Assembly: GCA_964626565.1 (NCBI GenBank)
Contig: CAZVFX010000023.1
Location: 1 to 64,000, forward strand
DNA: 64,000 nucleotides
Reading direction: 5' to 3'
DNA from: CAZVFX01 sp964626565
Lineage (GTDB): Bacteria; Myxococcota_A; UBA9042; CAIXZC01
Made by a program: the position numbers and the translations under genes
The notes under the pieces: generated by a model
What the model was told of the DNA's origin: nothing
What the model saw: the letters and a program-made list of their open reading frames with translations, nothing else
Database searches by the model: none
Shown: positions 43,112 through 51,817 of the stretch, in pieces
Numbering within the stretch: the stretch's first letter is position 1
Layout: the number at the start of each line of letters is the position of its first letter

Positions 43112-43729
43112 ATGGTATCGGGAAAGCAGGAAGTCGACGAAAAGGTCATCTCGGCAATCGAACGTGTGGGATACGCATTCCGGGTGTTGCAGTGGGATGC
43201 CTCCAAGCGCGCCCGGATTACGCCGCTGCAGCTTCAGTTGCTTGACCGTCTGGTGCGCCTTCCCGAAGAAAGGTGTACGGTGAGCCAGCTTGCTGCAGAC
43301 CTGGCCCTGACCAAAGCCACCGTGAGCGATGCGGTGCGGGCGCTGGCCGGCAAAGGGCTCGTAATCAAGCGGCGCTCCGCCCGAGACGGCAGGATCGCCG
43401 CGTTGGCGCTCACCGATTCCGGGCAGGAGCGCGCGGCCGAACTGTCGGGATGGAAAGAGGTGGTCAGGGAACAGTTGGCCAGCTTTGCTGATGATACAAA
43501 AGAAGAAGTGTTTGTCTTCCTGGCGCAGTTCATCGCCGGCCTGCGGGGCGAGGGCGTAATCAGCTCGTCCCGCATGTGCCTCACCTGCAGTCACTACCGT
43601 TCCGACGGTGGAGTAGATTGCGCCTCGGGATTTTGTTCGCTCGCCGAAAAGGCAGTGGACGGAAAAGATATTCAGGTCGATTGCAACACCCATGTGCCGC
43701 GGGCGGATGTCCCGTCGGCCGCGGTTTAG
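43112..43729 (+). CDS. MarR-family regulator with C-terminal Cys cluster
   Basis: 205 aa. Winged-helix core: LQLQLLDRLVRLP, the recognition part SQLAADLALTKATVSDAVRALAGKGLV and the wing KRRSARDGRIAALALTDSG. After residue 155 comes an added Cys cluster, CLTCSHYRSDGGVDCASGFC and later VDCNTHVP. This resembles the tail of some proteobacterial MarR relatives and could hold zinc or an iron-sulfur cluster and sense redox state. ATG at 43112 after GGTGGAGG. It precedes the ferredoxin-type gene by 29 bases and likely regulates both. Confidence 0.88.
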   Translation: MVSGKQEVDEKVISAIERVGYAFRVLQWDASKRARITPLQLQLLDRLVRLPEERCTVSQLAADLALTKATVSDAVRALAGKGLVIKRRSARDGRIAALALTDSGQERAAELSGWKEVVREQLASFADDTKEEVFVFLAQFIAGLRGEGVISSSRMCLTCSHYRSDGGVDCASGFCSLAEKAVDGKDIQVDCNTHVPRADVPSAAV

Positions 43730-43758
43730 AATGATACTTAACCCATGAGGAGTAGCCG

Positions 43759-44580
43759 ATGAAGAAGCTGAGAAAGATGATCGTTATCGACGAGGAACTG
43801 TGCAACGGCTGCGGAGACTGCATTCCCGCTTGCCCTGAAGGCGCGCTTCAGATCGTAGATACGCCCGACGGGCCTAAGGCCCAGGTGGTCAAGGAGAGCT
43901 TCTGCGACGGGCTCGGGGCTTGCCTCGGCGATTGCCCTATGGACGCGCTCGCCGTTGTCGAGAAACCTGCCGACGACTATGACGAAGACGGCGTCATCGA
44001 ACACATCAAGAAGAATCGGCCCGAGGTTCTGGAGCGGCACATGCAGCACCTGGCTGAGCACGGCATGGGCCCCGGTCAGGCCGATGCCCCTGCGAAGCCC
44101 GCTCCTGCGGCGCCTCATCCCCATCACGCCATGGGCGGCTGCCCGGGCGCACGCAGTTTGAGCTTTGACGCCGCTGAGGAAGCTGCACCCGTGGCGACGG
44201 CACAGCCTGCCTCTCAGGAGTTAAAATCGGAGCTTCGCCAGTGGCCGGTGCAGCTCCATCTGGTGGCGCCTTTCGCACCTTACTTCAAGGAAGCGGACCT
44301 GATGCTGGTGGCCGACTGCGTGCCGTTCGCCTATGCCAATTTCCACCAGGATTTCGTCAAGGACAAGGCGCTGGCTATCGCCTGCCCCAAACTGGACGAC
44401 ACCTCGCCTTACATCGACAAGCTGGTAGCGATGATCGACCAGGGCGGAGTGAAGAGCATCACCGTCGCACACATGGAAGTGCCCTGCTGCTCCGGCCTCA
44501 TCCACATCGCCCAGCAGGCGGTTGAGCGCGCCGAACGGAAGGTCCCTTTCCACACCCGTATGGTCAGCATTAAGGGCTAG
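43759..44580 (+). CDS. Ferredoxin-type 4Fe-4S protein with C-terminal Cys domain
   Basis: 273 aa. The N-terminus has CNGCGDCIPACPEGAL and a second degenerate motif CDGLGACLGDCPMDAL, i.e. a two-cluster ferredoxin. A Pro/Ala/His linker (PAPAAPHPHHAMGGCPG) leads to a C-terminal domain (about 150-273) with LVADCVPFAYANFHQDFVKDK, AIACPKLDD and HMEVPCCSGL, typical of a family of anaerobe iron-sulfur proteins of unknown redox role. Ribosome-binding site GAGGAG. Likely cotranscribed with and controlled by the MarR regulator. Confidence 0.87.
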   Translation: MKKLRKMIVIDEELCNGCGDCIPACPEGALQIVDTPDGPKAQVVKESFCDGLGACLGDCPMDALAVVEKPADDYDEDGVIEHIKKNRPEVLERHMQHLAEHGMGPGQADAPAKPAPAAPHPHHAMGGCPGARSLSFDAAEEAAPVATAQPASQELKSELRQWPVQLHLVAPFAPYFKEADLMLVADCVPFAYANFHQDFVKDKALAIACPKLDDTSPYIDKLVAMIDQGGVKSITVAHMEVPCCSGLIHIAQQAVERAERKVPFHTRMVSIKG

Positions 44581-44605
44581 CTCTCCTTCCGCCGTCTCCA
44601 TCTCG

Positions 44606-44634
44606 TTGCCGCAAAGATTCGTCTCTGATATGCT
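44606..44634 (+). promoter_or_regulatory. Promoter of the lipoprotein gene at 44671
   Basis: TTGCCG (44606-44611), a 17-base spacer and TATGCT (44629-44634). Confidence 0.5.
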
Positions 44635-44670
44635 CATGGAAGAAGGTAATGCAGAGCAATGAGGGGACGG

Positions 44671-47600
44671 ATGAAAAGAGCGAATCTGTTACTGTGCGGT
44701 GCGGTGTTGTTGGTCGCTTGCTCGGGAGGTGGAAAAACCTCTCCAATATTGGAAGATCTGGGGACCCTGCCCGACGTGGCGCTTGATGAAGGGCAAGGGA
44801 CGGAACTGCCTTCCGGGTTGGACACCGGCGGCGAAGAAATCTGGGTTGTGCCGGACACCATCCTGGATGTCGCAGTGGAAGAACTCGCTCCCGAGTGTCT
44901 TCCGGGGGAGGGGTGCTTCGGCGACCAGTGTACCGAAAACGAGCAGTGCAAGTCCGGTTGGTGCATGGAGCACATGGGTGAGGGTCTCTGCTCCATGGCG
45001 TGCGAAACCGAGTGCCCGGTGGGCTGGACCTGCAAACAAGTGGCCGGAACAGACCCGGACATAGTCTACATTTGCGTGTCGGACCTGGCTTCGCTGTGCA
45101 AGCCCTGTGCGGACAGTGACGACTGCCAATCGGGCGTCGCTGAGGACGTGTGTGTGGCGTATGGAGAGGGCACCGGATTCTGCGGCGGCAGTTGTGCTGA
45201 TGATAACCCCTGCCCCGAAGGTTTTTCCTGCCTTGACTCCGAGACCACGGAGGGCGTCACCCTGCAGCAATGTGTCTCGGACGCCGGCGAATGCGAATGC
45301 ACTGAAAAATCGATACAGGCCGGCCTGTTTACGCCTTGTCAACTCAGCAATGAGTGGGGCACCTGCACCGGCAAGCGCTTGTGCACTGAGGGTGGACTCA
45401 CCACTTGCGATGCCGAGGAACCTGATCAGGAAATCTGCAACGGTGCGGATGACGATTGTGACGGCGACGTGGACGAACCCAACGAGGTGGGTGGGGACTA
45501 CGTGAACCTGTGCAACGACGGCAATGACTGTACCGAGGACGTGTGCGAAGGAGAAGCCGGCTGCACCAACACCCCCCTGGCCGGAACAGAGTGTATTGAC
45601 GGGGATCCGTGTACCACGGCAGACCATTGTGAGGCAGGAGAATGCGTTTCTTCTCCGCTGCTGTGCGATGATGGCAACGGCTGCACCGATGACCAGTGCG
45701 ATGAAAGTGGCGCGTGTGTTTTTACTCCCAACAACGCGGACTGCGACGACGGCGAACCGTGTACCATCGGTGATGAGTGTGACGAAGGAGAGTGCGCTGG
45801 TTTGCCGGTGAATTGTGATTGCGAGGCGGACGCGGATTGCGCTCAATTGGAAGATGGAGATGTTTGTAACGGCACCCTCTATTGCGACACCGCTGAGTTG
45901 CCCTATATCTGCAAGATTGTGCCCGGCTCCATCGTCGAGTGTCCCCCTCCCCAGGGTTTGGATGCGGTGTGCCTAGACGAGGTCTGCGATCCGGTCACCG
46001 CCGAGTGTTCTTTCGCTCCCGCCTTCGAGGGATTTGCGTGTGACGACGGCGACGCATGTACCGTGGGAGAGGCCTGCGGAGACGGTTCCTGCACGGGAGG
46101 AGTAGCGGCCAATTGCGCGGATGATAACCTCTGCACTGATGACGCATGCGACTCGACGGTAGGTTGCGTGTACGTCAACAACTCAGCCGCGTGCAGCGAC
46201 GGCGATGTATGTACCACCGAAGACTTCTGCGTCGACGGCGCATGCGCCGGTGGTCCGGCGTTGATGTGCGATGATGACAACCTGTGTAACGGCCTCGAGA
46301 GCTGCGACTCTCTGGTGGGATGCCTGCCCGGTGAGCCGTTAGTGTGCGATGACGGCGATCCCTGTAATGGCGACGAGTCGTGCGCCCCGCTCACCGGTTG
46401 CCACCCGGGGGAGGCTCCGGACTGCGACGATGGCAACGTCTGCACCGACGACCTGTGCGTTGAAGGTATCGGCTGCACCCACAGCGCCAACTCAGCGGAC
46501 TGCGACGACGGTAATTCGTGCACCGCGGATGAGCACTGCGAGGGGGGCGCGTGCGTCGCCGCAACCGTGACCGACTGCGACGACGGCAATGTCTGCACCG
46601 ACGACTCCTGCGACCTCGTGCTCGGTTGCATAAACGAGCCCAACAATGCGCCCTGCAACGACGACGATCTATGCACAGCAGGAGACACTTGCGCCGATGG
46701 GCAATGCATGCCCGGGGCAGAGGTGGATTGCGCTGACAACAACCCCTGTACCGATGATTCCTGTACTCCTGAAACCGGCTGTCAATTTGTGCCCAATGAA
46801 GGGGAATGCGACGACCTCAATGCGTGCACCGACGGGGATTTCTGCGACGGCGGCGTGTGCCACCCCGGAGACGCCGTGGTCTGTGACGACCAGAACCCCT
46901 GTACCACCGAGTACTGTGACATCGCAGACGGATGCGTTGTCGAGAACAACGACTGGCCTTGTGATGATGGTGATGCGTGCACCGGGGAAGACCTCTGCGT
47001 CGATGGAGCGTGCGTGCCCGGGGCATCGATCGTGTGCAACGACTTCAACGACTGCACCGACGATACTTGCCATCTAGACAGCGGTTGTGTCTTCTCCCCC
47101 AATCAGGCCGAGTGTGACGACAACAACGCGTGCACCACAGGTGACGCGTGCGCTGCCGGCGCCTGCGTACCAGGCGCGCCCGAGAACTGCGACGACGATA
47201 ACGAATGCACCCAGGAGTTCTGCGACGCCTCCGACGGCTGCACCTATTTCCTCCTGCCCGAGGGCTCTCCCTGCGAAGCTCAAGGCGTGTGCGTCGGTGA
47301 GTGCAGTGTGGGCCTGTGCGAGGATATCGCGGTGGAAGTGTGCGACGGCCAAGATAACGACTGCGATGAAGAAGTCGACGAGGACTTTGACGATTACGAC
47401 CTTGACGGAGAAAAGGACTGTGTGGACACGGATGACGACGACGATGGCGATCCGGACGACTCCGACTGCGAGCCGCTGAATCCGGACGTTTTCACCGGCA
47501 ACGAAGAGGTTTGCGGCAACGGGGTGGACGATGACTGCAACCCGGCCACCAACGATCCATGCTCAATGAAGGACTGCAAGACCTGGCTCGATTCCGGGTT

Positions 47601-48870
47601 TTCCACCGGTGACGGCATCTACACCATTGACCCGGACGAGGACGGAGTCGACGAGGCGTTCGAAGTTTACTGCGATATGACTACCGACGGCGGCGGCTGG
47701 ACCCTCTGTCTCAACAGCGTGATGGACAGCAAGAGTCCTTCCACTGACATCGTGAGCAACGAGGGCGACGCGGATTGGAATGCCGGTTATACCCGCAACT
47801 GCTCCAAGCTGGACATCGATGACGAAGTCGAGATACGTCACCTGATTATCGATGATGACCGCAATCGGGTGGTGAATGCCTACTACAAGGGCAAGTATCA
47901 CGGTACCTTGCCGCAGCAGGCGGGCTGGGCGTTGGTGGCGGGAGACGACGCAAGGGAAGGGGAGGAGCACACGGAAATCGGCGGCGACTGCGGCTTCGAC
48001 TATCACTTCGGCCGCACCTGGGGTTGCGAGGGCAACTGCTGCAATACCTACACCCTCGAGTGGTACTACTGGGGGTGCTGGAACTACATGCCGTCCGTGC
48101 CGTCGGGTGGGTACTGCCTCACCGGCCCGAGCGACGGGTGCGGCGGCGCGCCCGGTTCATGTATCGAGCGGTACAGCATCTTTGTGCGTCCCGCGGTCCC
48201 GGGGCCCGGGGACACGCCGGAGTTGGCCGGCACCGACTGTAAGTCGATCAAGGATGCGGCTCCTATCTCTCAGGATGGCTTCTACTGGATCGACCCTGAC
48301 GCTACCGGAGAACCGTTCCAGGCGTACTGCGACATGACCTTGGACGGCGGTGGCTGGACCAGGTTCAACTGGGTGCTGCAGAAGTACCCCAACGGGCAGG
48401 ACCCGCTGGCCCTCAATCTATCCGAGTGTGCCGTAGACGCAACCCACTGTCCGGCGCGCATTCCTGCGGCCGCCAGCCCCGCAGACCTGCTGGTGAAAGA
48501 CAAGTCTGAGAACCAGCATGCGGCGTGGCACTTCAGCGGGGGCACCATCTCCAACGCGGTCTTGGGCGCGCTACAAAGCAAGCAGCAGTACTGCGCTGCC
48601 AATCAGGGCGCGTTCCAGCCTTACATCAACACCTCCTCCGAGGGGTATTGCGGCACCGGTCAGGAAGGAGGGTGTGATTCGTTCTACTACACCTCGGGAA
48701 GTTGTCTGGGAGCCGGCAACTGGGGGCTGCACTGGGACGGCGACAACCACTGGTGCGCCGCGGTTTTCAAAATGGGCGCCACCGTCGCGGGCGGCTGCGG
48801 CCACGACGATCAGGGTTTCCTCAACGACTGCGACTGCGACGACGAACAAGGCGAGTTGTACTACCGGTAG
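44671..48870 (+). CDS. Giant Cys-rich lipoprotein with two fibrinogen-like domains
   Basis: 1399 aa. Start at 44671 just after AGGGGACGG; lipobox LVAC. Residues about 75-260 are the Cys-rich module also seen at 1620 and 21258, ending in a MopE motif (CNGADDDCDGDVDE). Residues about 265-890 contain some 25 repeats like CDDGNVCTDDLC...GCTHSANSADC. A second MopE motif and a DTDDDDDGDPDDSDC calcium loop follow. Two fibrinogen C-terminal-like domains begin near residues 967 (YCDMTTDGGGWTLCLNS) and 1189 (YCDMTLDGGGWTRFNW). It is the enlarged paralogue of the protein at 1620. Probably a surface lectin or adhesin. Confidence 0.88.
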   Translation: MKRANLLLCGAVLLVACSGGGKTSPILEDLGTLPDVALDEGQGTELPSGLDTGGEEIWVVPDTILDVAVEELAPECLPGEGCFGDQCTENEQCKSGWCMEHMGEGLCSMACETECPVGWTCKQVAGTDPDIVYICVSDLASLCKPCADSDDCQSGVAEDVCVAYGEGTGFCGGSCADDNPCPEGFSCLDSETTEGVTLQQCVSDAGECECTEKSIQAGLFTPCQLSNEWGTCTGKRLCTEGGLTTCDAEEPDQEICNGADDDCDGDVDEPNEVGGDYVNLCNDGNDCTEDVCEGEAGCTNTPLAGTECIDGDPCTTADHCEAGECVSSPLLCDDGNGCTDDQCDESGACVFTPNNADCDDGEPCTIGDECDEGECAGLPVNCDCEADADCAQLEDGDVCNGTLYCDTAELPYICKIVPGSIVECPPPQGLDAVCLDEVCDPVTAECSFAPAFEGFACDDGDACTVGEACGDGSCTGGVAANCADDNLCTDDACDSTVGCVYVNNSAACSDGDVCTTEDFCVDGACAGGPALMCDDDNLCNGLESCDSLVGCLPGEPLVCDDGDPCNGDESCAPLTGCHPGEAPDCDDGNVCTDDLCVEGIGCTHSANSADCDDGNSCTADEHCEGGACVAATVTDCDDGNVCTDDSCDLVLGCINEPNNAPCNDDDLCTAGDTCADGQCMPGAEVDCADNNPCTDDSCTPETGCQFVPNEGECDDLNACTDGDFCDGGVCHPGDAVVCDDQNPCTTEYCDIADGCVVENNDWPCDDGDACTGEDLCVDGACVPGASIVCNDFNDCTDDTCHLDSGCVFSPNQAECDDNNACTTGDACAAGACVPGAPENCDDDNECTQEFCDASDGCTYFLLPEGSPCEAQGVCVGECSVGLCEDIAVEVCDGQDNDCDEEVDEDFDDYDLDGEKDCVDTDDDDDGDPDDSDCEPLNPDVFTGNEEVCGNGVDDDCNPATNDPCSMKDCKTWLDSGFSTGDGIYTIDPDEDGVDEAFEVYCDMTTDGGGWTLCLNSVMDSKSPSTDIVSNEGDADWNAGYTRNCSKLDIDDEVEIRHLIIDDDRNRVVNAYYKGKYHGTLPQQAGWALVAGDDAREGEEHTEIGGDCGFDYHFGRTWGCEGNCCNTYTLEWYYWGCWNYMPSVPSGGYCLTGPSDGCGGAPGSCIERYSIFVRPAVPGPGDTPELAGTDCKSIKDAAPISQDGFYWIDPDATGEPFQAYCDMTLDGGGWTRFNWVLQKYPNGQDPLALNLSECAVDATHCPARIPAAASPADLLVKDKSENQHAAWHFSGGTISNAVLGALQSKQQYCAANQGAFQPYINTSSEGYCGTGQEGGCDSFYYTSGSCLGAGNWGLHWDGDNHWCAAVFKMGATVAGGCGHDDQGFLNDCDCDDEQGELYYR

Positions 48871-48881
48871 CTAGCTGAGTC

Positions 48882-48947
48882 TTTCATTCATTCGTGTTTT
48901 TCCGTACTATGGCCGGGTCAGTGAGAAGTCTCCTTCTTGAAGGAGAC
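48882..48947 (+). promoter_or_regulatory. Putative promoter and leader hairpin of the gene at 48964
   Basis: TTTCAT (48882-48887), 17 bases, TACTAT (48905-48910). A perfect stem GTCTCCTT (48928-48935) with AAGGAGAC (48940-48947) then lies just upstream of the ribosome-binding site and could affect initiation. Confidence 0.4.
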
Positions 48948-48963
48948 CGAGACCGGGGAGGCG

Positions 48964-51792
48964 ATGATGCGGCTGCGCAATTCGATGTTTGCCGGAATAG
49001 TACTTGTGTCGCTGTCTACAGTCCTGCTCTTCGCCGCGTGCAGCGGCCAGGGCAAGAATCCGCTGGGTAAGGATGGCGGAGAGGACCTTGCCGAAGGGGG
49101 CGGCGATGTCGCGGATTCGGAGCTGGTGGCGGCGGACGCGGTTAGCCCCGACGCGCTGGCCGTCGACGGCATAGAACCTGCCGCCGATGGGGAAGAGCTA
49201 CCCGGCGAGCTGCCGTGCCTGCCGCAATGCGAAGGCAAAGAGTGTGGCGATGACGGCTGCGGAAGTCATTGCGGAATCTGTCCCGAGGCTGCTCCCGTCT
49301 GTGAGAACTTCAAGTGTGCGGTGGAGTGTTTCCCCGACTGCGACGGCAAGGAGTGCGGCAGCGATGGTTGTGACGGCGAGTGCGGGGTCTGCCCCGAAGT
49401 GGCCCCTTACTGCGTGGAACACAAATGCGCAGTGGATTGTGACCAGGATTGCGTAGGCAAGGAGTGCGGCGATGACGGCTGCGGNNNNNNNNNNNNNNNN
49501 NNNNNNNNNNNNNNNNNNNNNNNNNNNNNNNNNNNNNNNNNNNNNNNNNNNNNNNNNNNNNNNNNNNNNNNNNNNNNNNNNNNNGACGGCTGCGGCGGAA
49601 GTTGCGGTGGCTGTGCGGGGGAACTGGAGGAGTGTTTTGAACACCAGTGCGTCTGCGTGCCCGACTGCGGGCCGGGGAGTTGTGGTGACGACGGTTGCGG
49701 CGGCGACTGCGGCGTTTGCGAGTGTGATGAGAAGTGCTCAGGAGGGATGTGCAGCTTCGTTGGGTGTGGTGGAAAAATCTGTGGCGAGGATGGGTGTGGT
49801 GAAAGTTGCGGCGCATGCCCGGGCGGCTCGGTGTGCACCGACGAGGGCTCTTGCCTGAACCAGTGCGATCTCAATTGCGAAGGCAAGGAGTGTGGCAGCG
49901 ACGGCTGCTCAGGGTCCTGCGGCAGTTGCGAGTCCTGGGCAGTCTGTACGGATGACGGCGCTTGCGTCGAGTATTGCGAGCCGGATTGTGCGGGCAAAGA
50001 ATGCGGCGGAAACGGTTGCGGTGGAAGCTGTGGTGCCTGCAATCCTCTGTTTGGCGGCCAGTATTGCGTGGCAGGGCAGTGCGTGAACGAGTGTGAGGCC
50101 GAATGCGGTATGAAGGAGTGCGGCGACGACGGATGCGGCAATTCCTGCGGCGACTGTGCGGGAGACCTCCTGTGCACCATGGCCGGCACCTGCGGCGGCG
50201 TTTGCTCGCAGTGCTCTTTCGCTGATTTCTGCTACACCATGGATTTCTCCGATGCCTCCCTGGCCGACTGGGCTGCCGAGGCGGTGGTGGTGGTCCACTC
50301 TATGGGCGTCACGGACGCGCCTTCCGGAGGGGCGATGCTGAAGCTAACCACTGGTGAAGGACTGACTGAGTCGTCCTCCAGCGCGATCTTCCAGGACTGC
50401 CTCCCGGGAGGAGAGTACATGCTGTTCGTGCGCTGGAAGCTCTATTCGGAAGAATTCAAGGAGTGGTGTGGTTCCACCTACCAGGACTCTATGAAGGTCT
50501 ACGTCGAGTCTGAATTGGCCTCCGCCGAGATGCTTGAATACACGATTGATGATCTGTGCCCTCCTGAAGATTGCCAGGGGTGCGGGTCGGCCTACGACGG
50601 GCTCATCCAGTCGGACGTGATCCTCGACCAGGGAGATGTGTGGAATACGACATGGCGGGAGGAGTGGCTGCCGGTAACGTTGCCGGACGGTGAGGTTTTC
50701 GACCTCCACCTGGAGCTGGAAGACGCCGGAGATGGCATCTACGACACAGTGCTGCTTGTGGACCGACTGCAGTTGCTCCCTTGCGAGGAAGCCTGCCAAC
50801 AGTTGGAATGCGGTGAGAATCCCTGTGGCGGGGACTGCGGAGAATGCGACGCAGGAGGCGAATGCATGGCTGGAGTCTGCTGTTATCCCTCCTGTGACGG
50901 CAAGGAGTGCGGCGACGACGGCTGTGGTGGAAGTTGCGGCCTGTGCGGTTCGTTGTCTGCCTGCTCAATGGAAGGAAACTGCGTTTGCAAGCACGAGGAG
51001 TGCGACGACGGCTGCTGCGGCCTGAACGATGTCTGCTCGGCCCTGAGCGGCAAGTGCTGCCATCCGGTGTGTACCAACAACCAGTGCGGCGACGACGGCT
51101 GTGGCGGGCTCTGCTCCGGCTGGGGCGTGGAGTGCTGCACTCTCGTGCAGGATTGCGACGATGGTGATGATTGCACCATCGACCAGTGCCACGATAACGT
51201 CTGCCAACATACGCCGAGCGGTGCTCCGGAATGTTGTGACCAGTTCTTGTGGGAAAAGGACTTTGATGATGAAACCGAGCAGGGTTTCACGCTTGAGAAC
51301 ACCGGCATGGGGTTCCCCGGCATGGACGTTGGCTGGCAGGTAGCCGGGGAGTGCGGATTCCACTCCGCCCCCGCCGCGCTTTACTTCGGCTCGGTTGGCA
51401 ACCCGTTCTTCGGCGAATGCACCTACGCAGGTGGCATTCCCCTACCTTTGCCGCTGCCGCTTTCCGGGACCGCCACCTCGGAAGAGATCGGGCTTCCCGA
51501 CGGCGGACCCATCTCCTTGTCGTTCTGGACCGTGACCGACATTCAGGCGGCTGCAGATATCGACGTCTTGCTACTGGAAGTCATTACTCCCCCGGAAGAA
51601 CAACTTGTGTGGAGCAAGGCCGATGTCGATTGGGGGTTTGGCGAAGAGTGGCACAAGGTGACGGTGGATCTGTCGGACTGGGCCGGGTACGACGTTCGCC
51701 TGAGGTGGTCCTTTGATACCCCGGGTGGAGCCGACGCCGGCGGCATCGGCGTGCTCGTTGACGATATCCAGGTAATTGCGGAATGTGATTAG
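48964..51792 (+). CDS. Lipoprotein of GDDGCGGSCG-type Cys repeats with two beta-rich domains (contains an assembly gap)
   Basis: About 942 aa as assembled. Start at 48964 after CGGGGAGGCG; lipobox FAAC. Residues about 75-415 consist of repeats of the form CDGKECGDDGCGGSCGxC, of which at least nine are visible, with the N run replacing residues about 174-207. A beta-rich domain (about 416-609; CYTMDFSDASLADWAAEAV to DTVLLVDRLQLL), more Cys repeats, and a second jelly-roll-like domain (about 755-942; WEKDFDDETEQGFTLEN to GVLVDDIQVIAEC) follow. The gap size is arbitrary, so repeat number is unknown although the frame happens to be kept. Overall type as for the other surface lipoproteins. Confidence 0.8.
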   Translation: MMRLRNSMFAGIVLVSLSTVLLFAACSGQGKNPLGKDGGEDLAEGGGDVADSELVAADAVSPDALAVDGIEPAADGEELPGELPCLPQCEGKECGDDGCGSHCGICPEAAPVCENFKCAVECFPDCDGKECGSDGCDGECGVCPEVAPYCVEHKCAVDCDQDCVGKECGDDGCXXXXXXXXXXXXXXXXXXXXXXXXXXXXXXXXXXDGCGGSCGGCAGELEECFEHQCVCVPDCGPGSCGDDGCGGDCGVCECDEKCSGGMCSFVGCGGKICGEDGCGESCGACPGGSVCTDEGSCLNQCDLNCEGKECGSDGCSGSCGSCESWAVCTDDGACVEYCEPDCAGKECGGNGCGGSCGACNPLFGGQYCVAGQCVNECEAECGMKECGDDGCGNSCGDCAGDLLCTMAGTCGGVCSQCSFADFCYTMDFSDASLADWAAEAVVVVHSMGVTDAPSGGAMLKLTTGEGLTESSSSAIFQDCLPGGEYMLFVRWKLYSEEFKEWCGSTYQDSMKVYVESELASAEMLEYTIDDLCPPEDCQGCGSAYDGLIQSDVILDQGDVWNTTWREEWLPVTLPDGEVFDLHLELEDAGDGIYDTVLLVDRLQLLPCEEACQQLECGENPCGGDCGECDAGGECMAGVCCYPSCDGKECGDDGCGGSCGLCGSLSACSMEGNCVCKHEECDDGCCGLNDVCSALSGKCCHPVCTNNQCGDDGCGGLCSGWGVECCTLVQDCDDGDDCTIDQCHDNVCQHTPSGAPECCDQFLWEKDFDDETEQGFTLENTGMGFPGMDVGWQVAGECGFHSAPAALYFGSVGNPFFGECTYAGGIPLPLPLPLSGTATSEEIGLPDGGPISLSFWTVTDIQAAADIDVLLLEVITPPEEQLVWSKADVDWGFGEEWHKVTVDLSDWAGYDVRLRWSFDTPGGADAGGIGVLVDDIQVIAECD
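49485..49584. other. Assembly gap, 100 N
   Basis: Exactly 100 undetermined bases between two copies of the GACGGCTGCGG repeat. Probably a scaffolding placeholder where near-identical repeats broke the assembly. Confidence 0.99.
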
Positions 51793-51817
51793 GGATAAGG
51801 AGGAGCGGAGACTGGCG

